From Phaeoceros laevis (lineage: Eukaryota; Anthocerotophyta; Anthocerotopsida; Notothyladales), in the NCBI GenBank assembly GCA_049999765.1, contig JBNGIQ010009382.1, forward strand, positions 127,689-147,924: DNA of 20,236 nucleotides, in the 5' to 3' direction. The number at the start of each line of letters is the position of its first letter. Position 1 is the first letter of the stretch. Under the pieces are notes generated by a model. It was given only the letters and a program-made list of their open reading frames with translations. It searched no databases and was not told where the DNA came from. Both the position numbers and the translations under genes were made by a program. Below, piece after piece: positions 1-9,861 of the stretch.

Positions 1-155
1 ATTGTTCTCCATCAGTCCACGCACTATAGGCTCATAACCTTCCACTAAGCTTGACGCATTTTGCTTATTGTTCTCCATCCGTGCACGCATTATAGGCTCA
101 TAACCTTCCACTAAGCTGGACGCATTTTGCGACTCATAACCTTCCACTAAGCTTG
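1..155. repeat. 66-bp tandem repeat, 2.3 copies
   Basis: Copy 1 is 1-66 and copy 2 is 67-130. They align with four substitutions, and copy 2 is two bases shorter at its end. A third partial copy at 133-155 matches 31-53 exactly over 23 bases. The array may extend to the left of the window. No coding potential is seen in it. It lies about 580 bp beyond the predicted STT3 stop codon. Confidence 0.93.
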
Positions 156-180
156 TTACTCAGCCACCGACCAGGGTTAC

Positions 181-223
181 TAACCATGCACCCAGTCCCA
201 TAGTAACCATGCACCCCGTCCCA
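181..223. repeat. Short direct repeat, period 23
   Basis: A 20-base word at 181-200 recurs at 204-223 with one substitution. It follows the 66-bp array and is unrelated to it in sequence. No function is apparent. Confidence 0.85.
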
Positions 224-730
224 GTCACCGAATGTAACCCACACACCAGGAAGGGCGCCCGTTAACCCCTATCTCACATTTGCTGCAAATACAGACAGGG
301 AATGCAGCGCTTGGCTTGAAACGGAGTAGGCCCAATCTGGACTTGGCTTTCAGGGCTTGACGTTTAGCGGTTAATTGTTAATTAAGAGCGTAGGAGGCTG
401 GACAGGCTCATAGGATGAGAAAGTAGTACAAAAACGCGTCCGGCGTTTTACCAAGAATGATGACCTAGTGACTTCGGCTCACGCACGGATTGAAGCCTCG
501 AAGCTAACCTACCCAGCCCAAGACGGGAAGTCCCGTCATTCCTCTTCCGGCACAACCGTGTGCCCACCGCTTGGGTGAAAAAAAGGCCGCAGAATTGTCT
601 GGCAAATGCACTACTCTGACCTGATCTGGCCTGGCCAATGCAGCTCAATAACTCTAGCAATTTAGAGCAGATTGGGAACAAAACAGTGACCCGTCACCCA
701 CTCCCAGAAGTATCACCAGTGACAGAGGTA
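224..730. other. Non-coding stretch downstream of STT3
   Basis: No exon of a recognisable protein was found on either strand. The open frames here (77 codons at 448-681 on the minus strand and 71 codons at 638-853 on the plus strand) show no family resemblance. The right part should hold the STT3 3' UTR, since that gene is transcribed leftwards and ends at 731 or 842. Confidence 0.6.
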
Positions 731-3700
731 CTACAAGTGCTTCTTTGCACTTTTGGAACCTTTCCTAGCTCCCTGCAAATACCGCACAACCCACATGTCA
801 AGGTCCTCAACTCCTCCATCGTGGAAAAGTGTCCCTCTTCTTTATTGCTTTAAGTATCTTACCCCCAGTTTCCTCTTGCTGATGCCTCTTGGCCTGTTTC
901 GAGGAGGCTTCAACTTATAGATCCGAACCATCCAGTGATGAGTGGTGAAAACCTGTAGATTCAAAAGTGACGCACCGGGATCCCATCACCTTGATGGCTA
1001 TCAATGACAACCCATGCAACTCCTAGCTAGTAGCTTTTATAATACAGTGTCATGAGGTAACCTATTACCTCCTCAAAGTGAGTGAGTTTGAAGCGTTTCT
1101 TTCCAATCTCGGTTCTCCTGACCCTGTCATATCCCTTGCCATCCATTGTTGCTTCTGCAAATCTGTAAGTATAGAGCACTGACTTTAGTTAGACAGATAT
1201 ATTTGGCTTACAGTTCGTCCCCAGTCTGAAGGCAAGCCTTTGACCCCAAAAACTGCTTACATTGTGGAAAGTAGTCATCCAGGGTAACACAGCCGTTACC
1301 TGTAGTACGAGAGTTTGTACATCAGGGAGTTCAGCATTGTTGGTGTCGCCTGTGAATCTATTCTGTACTGTCCATCTCTCTGCAGAGGTACAAAGACCAA
1401 GATGCACATTAGCATTTTGAACAGAACTCTGGGGTCCTTCACATAAAATGACCAGCTGTATCTTGCCCAACTATTAGATAGAGTGACTCTGCCTGCAAGT
1501 TCTCATCATACAAACGAGTAAGTTGAACCTTGAGACATGTAGACCAAAACATGTCAGAAGCCAAAGAACTCACCAAATAGTCTGGCTCCTTAATGTGGGG
1601 AAAAACACCTCCCCCAATTCTGACCATCCACAAAAACTTATTGATATCGTCACTAGGATAACCCACCAACCCTGCAAAGAACACACAGGGTACCCGCTGT
1701 TTGAACACTATCACGAGCCAATTAAGCTGTTTTAGCATATACATACAGGTAGTTGCAAGTTTCATACCACCAAAAATGACAAACACATATTTGACATCCA
1801 GAGTTCGATAGATTTCCCAGGCCTGCTTCTCTGGAGAAGACATAGCCATGCCCACTGTTGCGATGTGCGTGTTATTCCATGTATTGTTATCGACTATGAC
1901 AGTTCTATTAGCCATGGCAGTAGTCTGGTAACCATAATCCCACCATGACGCAACCTGCACCATGACATGATTGTACGGTTTACTTCGACTGCTTGAGGAA
2001 ACACATCATATACGCGACATGTACGTCACACAACGAAGCCATTGGCTACGAACACTGACCTTGTCATCCTCTTCGGTATTGTGCCTTAGCCAAGCATAAG
2101 CCTCTCGAAAATCATCGAACACATGAAGTCCATCAGGGCCCTGAGAAGTCAACACAATTGACGGAGCAGAATATGCTTCTGCCGCAGCCCAAACACAGTG
2201 AACCTATCATTGAATGCGCAGAGTTAGGACAGCAAAACATAGAATTTCGGTCGGACTAAGCATGACTCCAAGAGTAAAATAACATACGCTGTAAAAAGAC
2301 ACAGAGCTGCCTCAAAATCAAATCAGATTCGTTATGACAAGGTAACTGAAGGGTCAAGCACTTACCACATACAATGTCCCAAGCAAGAAAAGTAAGAAAA
2401 TAGAGACAACTGATGCTTCTACTGGAAGCACACTGAGCCTTCTTTCTGGTTCTTTCCTGGAAGTAATTTTGTCCAGAATCTCCTTTTCTCTCTTTTTACT
2501 TCTCTTTGCCAACTTTTCTTTCAACGGTTCCTTCACTTTGCCTTCGCTCGTGGCCTTCCCAAGGTCTTTACTTCTCTCTGCGGCATCACTAACATTGTTT
2601 GAAGTGGCTCCCTCCTGCCGGACACAAACAAAAAGATTTAAGAAACACAGAATATTGGAGTCTTGAGGAGTCTGCTCACAGATGTCAGGAGCAAAATCAT
2701 ACCTTTTCTGATGTGGTAGGCTCGAGCCGATCAGTGAAGAGCTGATACTTGATAGACCTTGTCAAAGTTGAAAAAGCCTCTGAAAGGGCAATCCCAGACA
2801 AAATACAGGCAGCTGGTGCTAGGACCAGCATGAGTCGAACCTGCCAGAGATACAAATACAATATACCTTTGTATAACTACAGAGGTGGATTTGAAGCAGT
2901 CAGACTCAGGTAAGAAATGATCAATGTACACACCACTTCAACACGAACTTCACTACTAGAGCACATGAGAAACACTTACCATCACTCCAGAGAAATAGAC
3001 AGATGTCACTAGGTACAGCACAGCAAATGAGCTAGCATCAGACAGTGGTAGAAAACAGGCCTGGGCAACATCAGAACAAACCCAACATTAGAACTTGGTA
3101 AGCCAAAAAGGAAGGTTTGGAAGAGTAACAAGTGTTTACACCGAAGATGTGATGACACCAAAAGTAAATACTGATCTTACAGCACGTATTTAGGATCACA
3201 GCAATCTAGAGCATACAGGTAAGTCTGGCAAGCGAATCTCACTATGATGCCAGCAGGGGCTAGAAATGCCAGGACGTTGATATCCATGAAATAAGAAGGC
3301 CAAGTCGGAGGTTGGTGTTCACTGACACTGGCAATGATGGGAATATACTTGCTTGCATAGGTTCTGCCAAGATAGATAAGTATCAGATAGACATGCTCAC
3401 ATACAGGCTCGCCAAAGTTCTACCCACTTACAGATGCCTATAATATTTCAATTGAGCCAGAAGCTCTGACCAAGTGGAATGCATTCCTTGCAATCAAGAA
3501 GGTAAAAGGATAGTAAAAGCATCAACCCAGTTCTCAAGAAGCTCTTACGGATCAAGCAGGCTCAGACTTCTGCCGCTCCATCCCTTTGTAGGACTTGCAG
3601 CAACCAACACGATGAGGATGGCAACCAAAGCCAACGACAGAGCACTAAAAAACAAGGGCCCAGATAAGAATGTTCGGCAAGAAACAACAAAGCTACCAGC

Positions 3701-6358
3701 ATAAAAACTCTCAGCAAACCAAGATGGCAGGAGAAAAAAACTTCCAGTGGTGTCTCATATCGTCCTCAATGTTACTATTCACTTCAGAGACTAAACACAG
3801 AATCTGCATAACAAGGAACGCCACCTACGTGCCAAAGGTTACAACCAAAGCAAGTGCTGTTCGGTAGATTTTAGCAGGGAGGATTCTTCGTATGTAGTGC
3901 ACCAAAGCCACCACATGTATAATCACAAAAACCTACACCAAAAAATGTGGTCAATGGTGGGGGCAGCGAATGTCTTCAGCAAGGAAGTAAGACTTCCACC
4001 AGCACAAAAAATCTGTGCAGAGTCACCAACCAGAAATGCACCGAAGTGTTCTGATGTCATGACAGCATTGAATCCCACAACCGGGACAAGGGCAGCCAAC
4101 AAAGTCCCCAACACTACCTGCAAACATGTGAGCAGAATTAACTTCGACTTTTGTCACACTACGTGGACTGAAAGGCGTCCAATGCTGGTAAAGGATAGTA
4201 CCAGTGGGGCAAAGGCAATGTATAGTCGGGATGAATAGCGTCCCGTAACAATGCACAACAGAACATGCATTGGTATCAGGTTGATGATAAATGTGTACCC
4301 ACCCCATGAGCAGACCTGCAAATGGCCCTCAGTGTGTCTTCAAGAAGGAAGATCATAAAACGTAACAAAAGACAGGTTCGTTTGGTGAGGCAGGGCATGA
4401 GTATCAAACCATATAGAAATATGCCAGAGCGTTCAATGTAGCATAAAACAGAGATCCTGTATTCAAAGTCTGCAGATATCAATGGTTGAAATGAAAACTT
4501 AGTCACATGCACAATTACCACTTCTCGTAACAAAGATATTGGATGAGGAACTCAAGCTTGACGGAACACACCTTCAAATACAGGAAGAAGGTAAAGACTA
4601 GGGCAAATATTGCCACAGCTTCATTATCATAACTACCTGCAACAGATCTGGAAATATACGAAGGAACCTGTATTTGCAGGGAATGTATTAATAATTTATT
4701 TCTCACAAACTGGGATTGTAGGGAGACAACACTTGTACGGTAACAACATTACCATGGCTAGCAAAGCAGCAGCCATAAGGCCTGCTCCGGTACCTTTCAC
4801 TTCCTGCAAGTGAACAAACAGTTAGACCATAGAACTTTCTGGCATGTGTTCAGATGAGATCATTCTTCTCGGTCGGCCAAGGAGTTCTGTAAAGGTGAAC
4901 ACAGTCAAGGGGTATGCTATGTAGATGCTCAGTAATCCTTTCGACAAAGAAGTGCACACACTCACCTTTGTTAGAAAGAAAGTTGCCCAAGCAGCGAAGG
5001 CTGAAAAGATTGGAGCTGTAAATACACAAACAGTTTCCACGGACAGAGGCAAATTCAATGCATTGGCTATCCTGGATACACAGCACACCACTACGGTTAT
5101 GCCAAGATATGATGTAGCGTTGACAACACAAAAACTATCACCGTAACATGCGGCTCTCCATGAATGCAATAGATTATACCAGTGCATCGTGCCCGCTGTT
5201 AGGGTCAGACCAGGATATACGGTTCCTCCAATCACTCGTCCAAGAGGATACCTGAGAGAAACAAGGTCGAATTATGCTGATTAAAATCCTTATTTTTGCC
5301 AAAACCTCTGTGTCAATGACCACACCTGCACTCTGTTTGCTTGCATGGCAGCTACCCCCGACCAATCCTCTATCGTGCTATTGGGCAGGCAGTTTCAGCT
5401 GCTTACCAGGTGCGGTCATCAAACCAGTTCCAGAAGTTATATACTCCGGCTTTGGCAAGATACTGAAGTAACAAGCGGTGAGCACCGGTGAGATTGTGAT
5501 ACAGCAGCTAAAAACGATGGGCCTGAATTATGCCAGCATCAAAATGACAAGGGTACGTAGACTGCAAACCTGGGTTACTCGGTAGTTGAAATAGGGGTCA
5601 AATTCATGAATAACGCTTTCATACTTGATAACCTGCCCAAAATGGGGATAACCAAAACATCTGTGTCAAGTGGAGATGCAGAGAAAAAAACAAAAAGACA
5701 CCGACAGCAACCAGCTGATGAACCAAAGAAACAACGATGTTGAAACCAACAAACATCCGCAGCAAAAGCGTCTTGGATACATCTCATAGGTTCCTACATC
5801 AAACGTGGGAGCTCCTATGCCTATGACCAGTGAGGCACGGATGCCAATTTTTATCGCATGTCGTAAACACTGTCAATTCCGATTCTGACTGGTGGAAAAT
5901 TTAGTCATATTTCATGAGAAACAGTAGACCCGTATCACAGCCCTAAGCAGGTCCGAGCACTCAGCTCAGGACGCGACATCGACTTGGAGAGCTTTGCAAC
6001 CTGAGCAATATGAGCTATTCTATATGACTGGGAATTGAATCTGAAACCCGAAATTCGTCATAGCCAGCATCTCATCTGCCAACCATAGACATGCATTTCT
6101 CCCCATACTAACAAACGCCGCAAACCTGCACGGTTCAGCAGGAGGAAAAAATGCAATGCAAGCCCATAAGAGAGAGACACTAACCGAGAAGACGCGTATA
6201 GCAAAGCCCATTATGCCGATGAGGATCAGAATAACGGTGGCCAGAAAGGCGGGAATGGCGTCCGCCTTCGGCTTGGTAGGAGCAGGTAAGGCCTGCTTGG
6301 TCTTCATTCCTAGAGCCGGCGTCACCTGCTCTACTTTCGCTGCCCCTGCCCCCCCCAT
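731..6358 (-). CDS. STT3: STT3, catalytic subunit of the oligosaccharyltransferase complex
   Basis: This ER multi-pass membrane enzyme transfers the lipid-linked oligosaccharide to Asn of N-X-S/T sequons. Exons: 6185-6358, 5570-5632, 5407-5462, 5180-5251, 4966-5071, 4753-4803, 4572-4667, 4410-4469, 4202-4315, 4031-4117, 3829-3932, 3549-3644, 3243-3363, 2980-3060, 2703-2840, 2366-2614, 2060-2203, 1768-1954, 1574-1671, 1300-1379, 1069-1162, 863-952, 731-772. All joins are GT-AG and keep frame, giving 800 residues, slightly longer than plant STT3s (about 735-780). Visible motifs are the first acidic motif [10 protein letters not shown] (E68, D70), SYDNE (D188, E190), the SVSE loop (372-375), WWDYGYQ (608-614), DNNTWNN (626-632) and [11 protein letters not shown] (675-685). 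A Lys/Glu-rich loop covers about 474-530, before the last membrane segment. The first ATG of the open frame is 6358; the frame extends upstream only to a GTG. The last exon is less certain: reading through the preceding donor would stop at 842 (793 residues). I cannot tell STT3A from STT3B. Confidence 0.96.
5633..6184 (-). other. STT3 intron 1 (552 nt)
   Basis: This is the longest intron of the gene; the other STT3 introns are 84-194 nt, or about 90 for the last. It begins GTTAG and ends in a T-rich tract followed by GGGCAG. It separates the exon for the first membrane segment from the exon carrying the first acidic motif. No exon, RNA gene or repeat was recognised inside. First introns of plant genes can carry expression-enhancing elements, but nothing here shows that directly. 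Confidence 0.75.
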
Positions 6359-6887
6359 AGCTGCAGCGATCACTCCCCTGGAGTCATAGACTGGGTTCCA
6401 AATTGCTCTCTTGTCTGCTGGCTGGCTGCGCACAGCACTGCAGTATTTGAGTAGACTTCCTAGTAGACTTTTGATCTCGGTTGAGACTTTCGAGACTAGG
6501 TAAATGCGCCTTCACACGTGGTAATGACTACTTATCACGCTCGGTCTCGCGTGTTGTAAGTCCACCGAAATCATCTGGATGATTTCATAGGTGGGCCGCA
6601 TTCTCATGCCAAATCTAGACAACTCGCGCAGATTACGACATAGCCTTCCTCTATTTTCCAGTGCTCTCCACGTTGTGATGCAGGCATTATCAATACACCA
6701 GACCTGTTAGTGTTTTACGTGTTCCAGACCCAGGGAGGCTATGGACTATCAATTCGAATGGAGGAAAGTTACAAGCACAACAGAGGGAAGCATCCCTGCC
6801 GTCTTTGTAATGGGAGCTGTCTTTTACTGAGTTGGCTCAGTATAGATGTTCCAGGATTTGTGGAGAATAAGAAGTCACTGACAAAAT
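6359..6887. other. STT3 upstream region and 3' flank of the CRAL-TRIO gene
   Basis: These 529 bp lie between two genes on the same strand. They must hold the STT3 promoter and 5' UTR and the 3' UTR of the upstream CRAL-TRIO gene. A perfect G-box is at 6515-6520. The open frame at 6710-6946 (+) mostly overlies the antisense of the last CRAL-TRIO exon and its 3' flank and has no recognisable product. Confidence 0.6.
6515..6520. promoter_or_regulatory. G-box CACGTG upstream of STT3
   Basis: A perfect CACGTG palindrome sits 157 bp upstream of the STT3 ATG, reading CCACGTGT on the gene's strand. G-boxes with ACGT cores bind bZIP and bHLH factors in plants, and ER-stress bZIPs recognise related ACGT elements. 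A six-base word can occur by chance, so function is only a suggestion. Confidence 0.35.
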
Positions 6888-8530
6888 TTAGGAGGAGAGC
6901 TCTTCTGAGGTCTCGAGAAAGTCAGGGGGAACTGTGTCAGGTGTGAAGAACTGTTCTCTCAGTTCAGCTGCTGAGCAGAACTTGACCTGCATCACGGTGG
7001 TCCAGGAAATGGAATTAGTTTCCAGGAGTGACAAAATCTAACACAGGGGACAAGCAGAAAATGTGAAGGTGCGTACCAGGGAGGCATACGATTTCAGCAA
7101 AGGCTTGACAATGTTCCAGCCAGGTTGGAAGATGAATGGAGCGTCCACAAACAAGACTTGTCCCAACCTCTTGGGATAGTACTCGAAAAACACGTCAACC
7201 TGCGGCACCACGGATGAGATAATAAAATTACAGACGGAGGAGCCTTTCTTGCCCACCAAAGAGCTGGATGGGGGCTGCAACCACCAAATAAGCTTACCAG
7301 GAACTTGACAAACGTCAAGTCTCCGTTCTTGGAGGTGAAGCCACGAAGGTCGAAGATACCGAGGATCTTTTCACCACCTGGTGGGAGCTGGCCCAAAGCC
7401 TTCTCAATCAGGTAGATGCACAGCTTCTCACTTGGAACTAGGGCTTCCGGCTGCAAGGTGCAATCAGTCAGTGAAGCCAGTCAGTCGGAAGAACCATGCC
7501 AAGAGGAGGAACATGGGATGCACCTATACATAGATGGCAGCTGCAGAAAAGGTCAGTACACTGGCATGAGATGTAAAAAGAGAAAGTGGTATTGCGGCGC
7601 TCACTACTGGATAATGGTTGGCTGCCTTGACAACAACCACAGGCCGTCCCTCTATGTCTGTGCTAGAGTGCAGGTAGGCCTTTCCAGAAGCTGCAATGCC
7701 GGCGATGGTTTCTTCATTGATGTCGTCAACGCCAAAATCACGTCGCCAGACCTAACGCTGTTGTTAAGAGCAGACAGCCGAGAAGCTGAAGAATGCCTGG
7801 CCACATAGTTTTACACTAGGTCCTGAAGGAGTAACAAGGTATGCCTGAAACAAATCGAAGACTAAAGCCAGGATACGAGTGCCCTGGTCAACTTCGCCAC
7901 GGTAGCATCAACGTCGTACTTGCGGTCCTTCAGGAACCACAGAAGCAGGTCCTCATCATCCCGACCATTTTTGCCCACCCTTAGACTGCTCTGCTCAGCT
8001 GCTAGCCGCCTCTTCACCTCGTCTATCAGCTGCCAATTTCAACACACTGCCTGACAGTCAGGCAAGAAGATTCCAGAAAATTCAAGAAATCTTCATTAGA
8101 CAGGTGGGAAGGGAGGCGGCACCTGCTGGTGGTCTACCGTAGAAGGTTCAGCCTGCACCAATTTGGCATTGATTTTCGGCCTTGTCCGCCGGACGATGTG
8201 GCTTCGCCTCTGATTGCGAGCCCCAATCCGACTGCCTTCAAGTCAAAACAACGCCCTTTCACAAAATGCGCACGGTGGTCTCTGTCTATACAGGGGAGCA
8301 TCTGGGAACGAGTTAACCCAAGCATCTCGAAGCAGCTAACCACCCGAGATTACCAGGGCAATGCCCGAATCGGCAATGCAGGTCCGTTTGCAGGGCAAGG
8401 AGTCTCACCACTTACCCAAGCTGTCCTGAGAGTAGGCTACAGCTGCTGCCAGAGTGTGTTGTTGCACCCGGGATGCAGGCAGAGACGCAGCAGGGAGAAG
8501 CGCGGGCACTGCGGCCACCGCCGTCGCCAT
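6888..8530 (-). CDS. CRAL-TRIO (Sec14-like) lipid-binding protein, probably plastid-targeted
   Basis: Exons 8416-8530, 8123-8235, 7877-8029, 7608-7751, 7298-7450, 7077-7199 and 6888-6986 join in frame into 299 residues ending at a TAA. Residues 1 to about 70 are rich in Ala, Ser and Arg with almost no acidic residues early on, like a chloroplast transit peptide (starts [17 protein letters not shown]). Residues 77-127 form the helical CRAL-TRIO N-terminal part ([17 protein letters not shown] at 100-116). Residues from about 140 to 290 form the lipid-binding fold, with GIFDLRGF and the stretch [20 protein letters not shown]. Sec14-type proteins bind and exchange phosphoinositides or other hydrophobic ligands. 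The overall layout resembles an Arabidopsis plastid Sec14-like protein (AT5G63060, as I recall it), which has no established ligand. The second exon's acceptor (ends GAAG) was chosen because only that site keeps the frame open. Confidence 0.9.
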
Positions 8531-9173
8531 AGCCAAAACCTTGGCGCTAGTCTGTCAACGTGATACACTCCAGGTGGTGTGCGTGCCACTGGCAGGACGA
8601 TAAGGCGCAGCGGTGGAAGTGGCCTTTCCCCTCCCATCTCATCTAACCCGCCGCTGGATAACGGACGCAGAGGCACTTCTAACCAGATTGGCCGGACGTT
8701 TTTACGGTGCTGTGTCAGCACAAATCAACCAGGCTTCTTCAGGCAGGAGGCCCAGACCGGGGATCTCCTAAGCGATCAGACCAACGCAGGCCTGGCCCAC
8801 ACACGGGGATGTTTGCCACTTGGACTGGCAGGTCACGGAAAGGCAGGAGGCCGCGCACGCGGCCCCACACCCTTTGCAGAGTCAAACGAGCTCATCCCCA
8901 GCGGAACACGAAACACTGGAATTGAAGCGAAAATTGTGTTGCAAAGCCGAAGCAATCTGTGTGAAAGAACAATCCTCCTCCTCCTCACGAGATAGGAGAG
9001 AGTGATGGGGGAGGAGGAGGGCAAACCAGATGCATGCTACATGCAACAGGAATGGCTAAAAAGAACCTGACTGACCAAGCTGAGATGCAAGCTACAGAAT
9101 GCAAGAAGAATAACAGTACGTACGGTGAAGTATCCACAGAGCACAGCAGCTAATCTGCTGCATCAGACAGTCT
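8531..9173. other. Intergenic region between the peroxiredoxin and CRAL-TRIO genes
   Basis: These 643 bp separate two minus-strand genes and should hold the CRAL-TRIO promoter and the peroxiredoxin 3' UTR. Several open frames occur on both strands (the longest is 138 codons, 8579-8995 +), as expected for GC-rich DNA. None resembles a known protein. A CT/GA inverted repeat is listed separately. Confidence 0.55.
8974..9021. repeat. CT-rich / GA-rich inverted repeat
   Basis: A (CTC)n tract at 8974-8986 faces a (GAG)n tract at 9011-9020. At least ten bases can pair perfectly, with about 24 bases between the arms. It lies about 150 bp beyond the peroxiredoxin stop codon, within its likely 3' UTR or just past it. 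It could fold as a hairpin in RNA or be a chance pairing of two low-complexity tracts. Confidence 0.7.
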
Positions 9174-9842
9174 TCAGACGATGTTGGGCTGCGGGGTGAG
9201 GCGGATGTAGCCCTTGCCGGAAGGCAGAGTGGCCTTCTCGAAGCCCTTGGGGAACTTTGCGTTGGCGGCCTCGTCGGAGAGGGAAGGCACCACCATCACC
9301 TTGTCGCCGTGCTGCCAGTTGACGGGGGTGGCGACGCTGTGGTTGGCGGTGAGCTGCAGGGAGTCGATGACCCGCAGCACCTCGTTGAAGTTGCGGCCGG
9401 TGGTGGCGGGGTAGAGGATGGACAGCTTGAGCTTCTTGTCGGGGCCAATGACAAACACGGCGCGGGCGGTGAGCGGGATGCCTCCGGCGTCCTTCTCCGC
9501 GGGATCCACCATCCCCCACTTGATGGCCAGCTCGCGGCCGGGGTCGGCGAGGATGGGGTACCCCACCTTGGCGCCCGGGGTGTAGCTCTCGATGTCCTCG
9601 ATCCAGGCCTTGTGCGACTCCACCGTGTTGCAGCTCAGCGCCAGCACCTTGACCCCTCGCTTCTCGAACTCGGGCAGCAGCGCCCCCACCGACCCCAGCT
9701 CCGTGGTGCACACCGGGGTGAAGTCATTGGGGTGGGAGAAGAGGATGGCCCAGCTCCCCTCGATGTACTCGTAGAAGTTGATCTCCCCCTGCGACGAATC
9801 CGCCGTGAAATCGGGCACCGTCTCTCCCAGATTGATCCCCAT
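9174..9842 (-). CDS. PER1: 1-Cys peroxiredoxin (Prx6 / PER1 class)
   Basis: The enzyme reduces hydrogen peroxide and organic hydroperoxides with a single peroxidatic cysteine. The 222 residues are in one exon and match the family length (about 216-224). The active-site motif HPNDFTPVCTTE holds Cys45 with Thr42. The conserved Arg is in LTAR (Arg127), followed by GPDKKLKLSILYPATTGRNF. The C-terminal 1-Cys extension with ATPVNW and a TPQP ending is present. Cys71 is the only other cysteine noticed and does not sit at a usual resolving position. The first ATG of the frame is at 9842, after a GA-rich leader. Codon use is extreme: 45 of the first 50 codons end in G or C. TARAVFVIGP and the TPQP tail look more like animal and cyanobacterial members than flowering-plant PER1, whose corresponding stretch reads SRALHIVGP. 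No plastid transit peptide or obvious nuclear signal was seen. Confidence 0.97.
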   Translation of the reverse strand: MGINLGETVPDFTADSSQGEINFYEYIEGSWAILFSHPNDFTPVCTTELGSVGALLPEFEKRGVKVLALSCNTVESHKAWIEDIESYTPGAKVGYPILADPGRELAIKWGMVDPAEKDAGGIPLTARAVFVIGPDKKLKLSILYPATTGRNFNEVLRVIDSLQLTANHSVATPVNWQHGDKVMVVPSLSDEAANAKFPKGFEKATLPSGKGYIRLTPQPNIV

Positions 9843-9861
9843 CCTCCTCCTCTTCCTCCTG
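9843..9861 (-). promoter_or_regulatory. Purine-only (GGA/GAA) leader at the peroxiredoxin start codon
   Basis: The bases directly before the ATG, read on the gene's strand, are an uninterrupted run of G and A in GGA and GAA triplets. Purine-rich leaders are often linked to translation control in plants. It may equally be simple-sequence DNA. No intron is needed here, because the frame has no earlier ATG. Confidence 0.5.

Noticed and set aside
1-155. CRISPR-like array
   Set aside because: The copies abut as a 66-bp tandem with no unique spacers, and the surrounding genes are eukaryotic with introns.
1439-1963. A single 174-codon STT3 exon
   Set aside because: The frame runs through two introns. 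Family alignment around [13 protein letters not shown] and PDYL|RDGQYR shows that 1672-1767 and 1380-1573 are introns.
2832-2841. tRNA B-box-like word (GGTTCGACTC on the minus strand)
   Set aside because: It lies across an intron acceptor and the start of an STT3 exon (VRLML). No matching A box or cloverleaf arms were found around it.
6359-6433. N-terminal extension of STT3 to 6433
   Set aside because: The extension begins with GTG and contains no ATG. A eukaryotic start at 6358 gives a normal cytosolic N-terminus before the first membrane segment.
8579-8995. 138-codon plus-strand frame between the peroxiredoxin and CRAL-TRIO genes
   Set aside because: It starts at GTG rather than ATG, has no recognisable domain, and lies in GC-rich DNA where stops are rare.
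9163-9711. 182-codon minus-strand frame in another phase of the peroxiredoxin
   Set aside because: It is a same-strand out-of-frame reading of the real gene, rich in Arg, Ala and Pro, with no recognisable motif.
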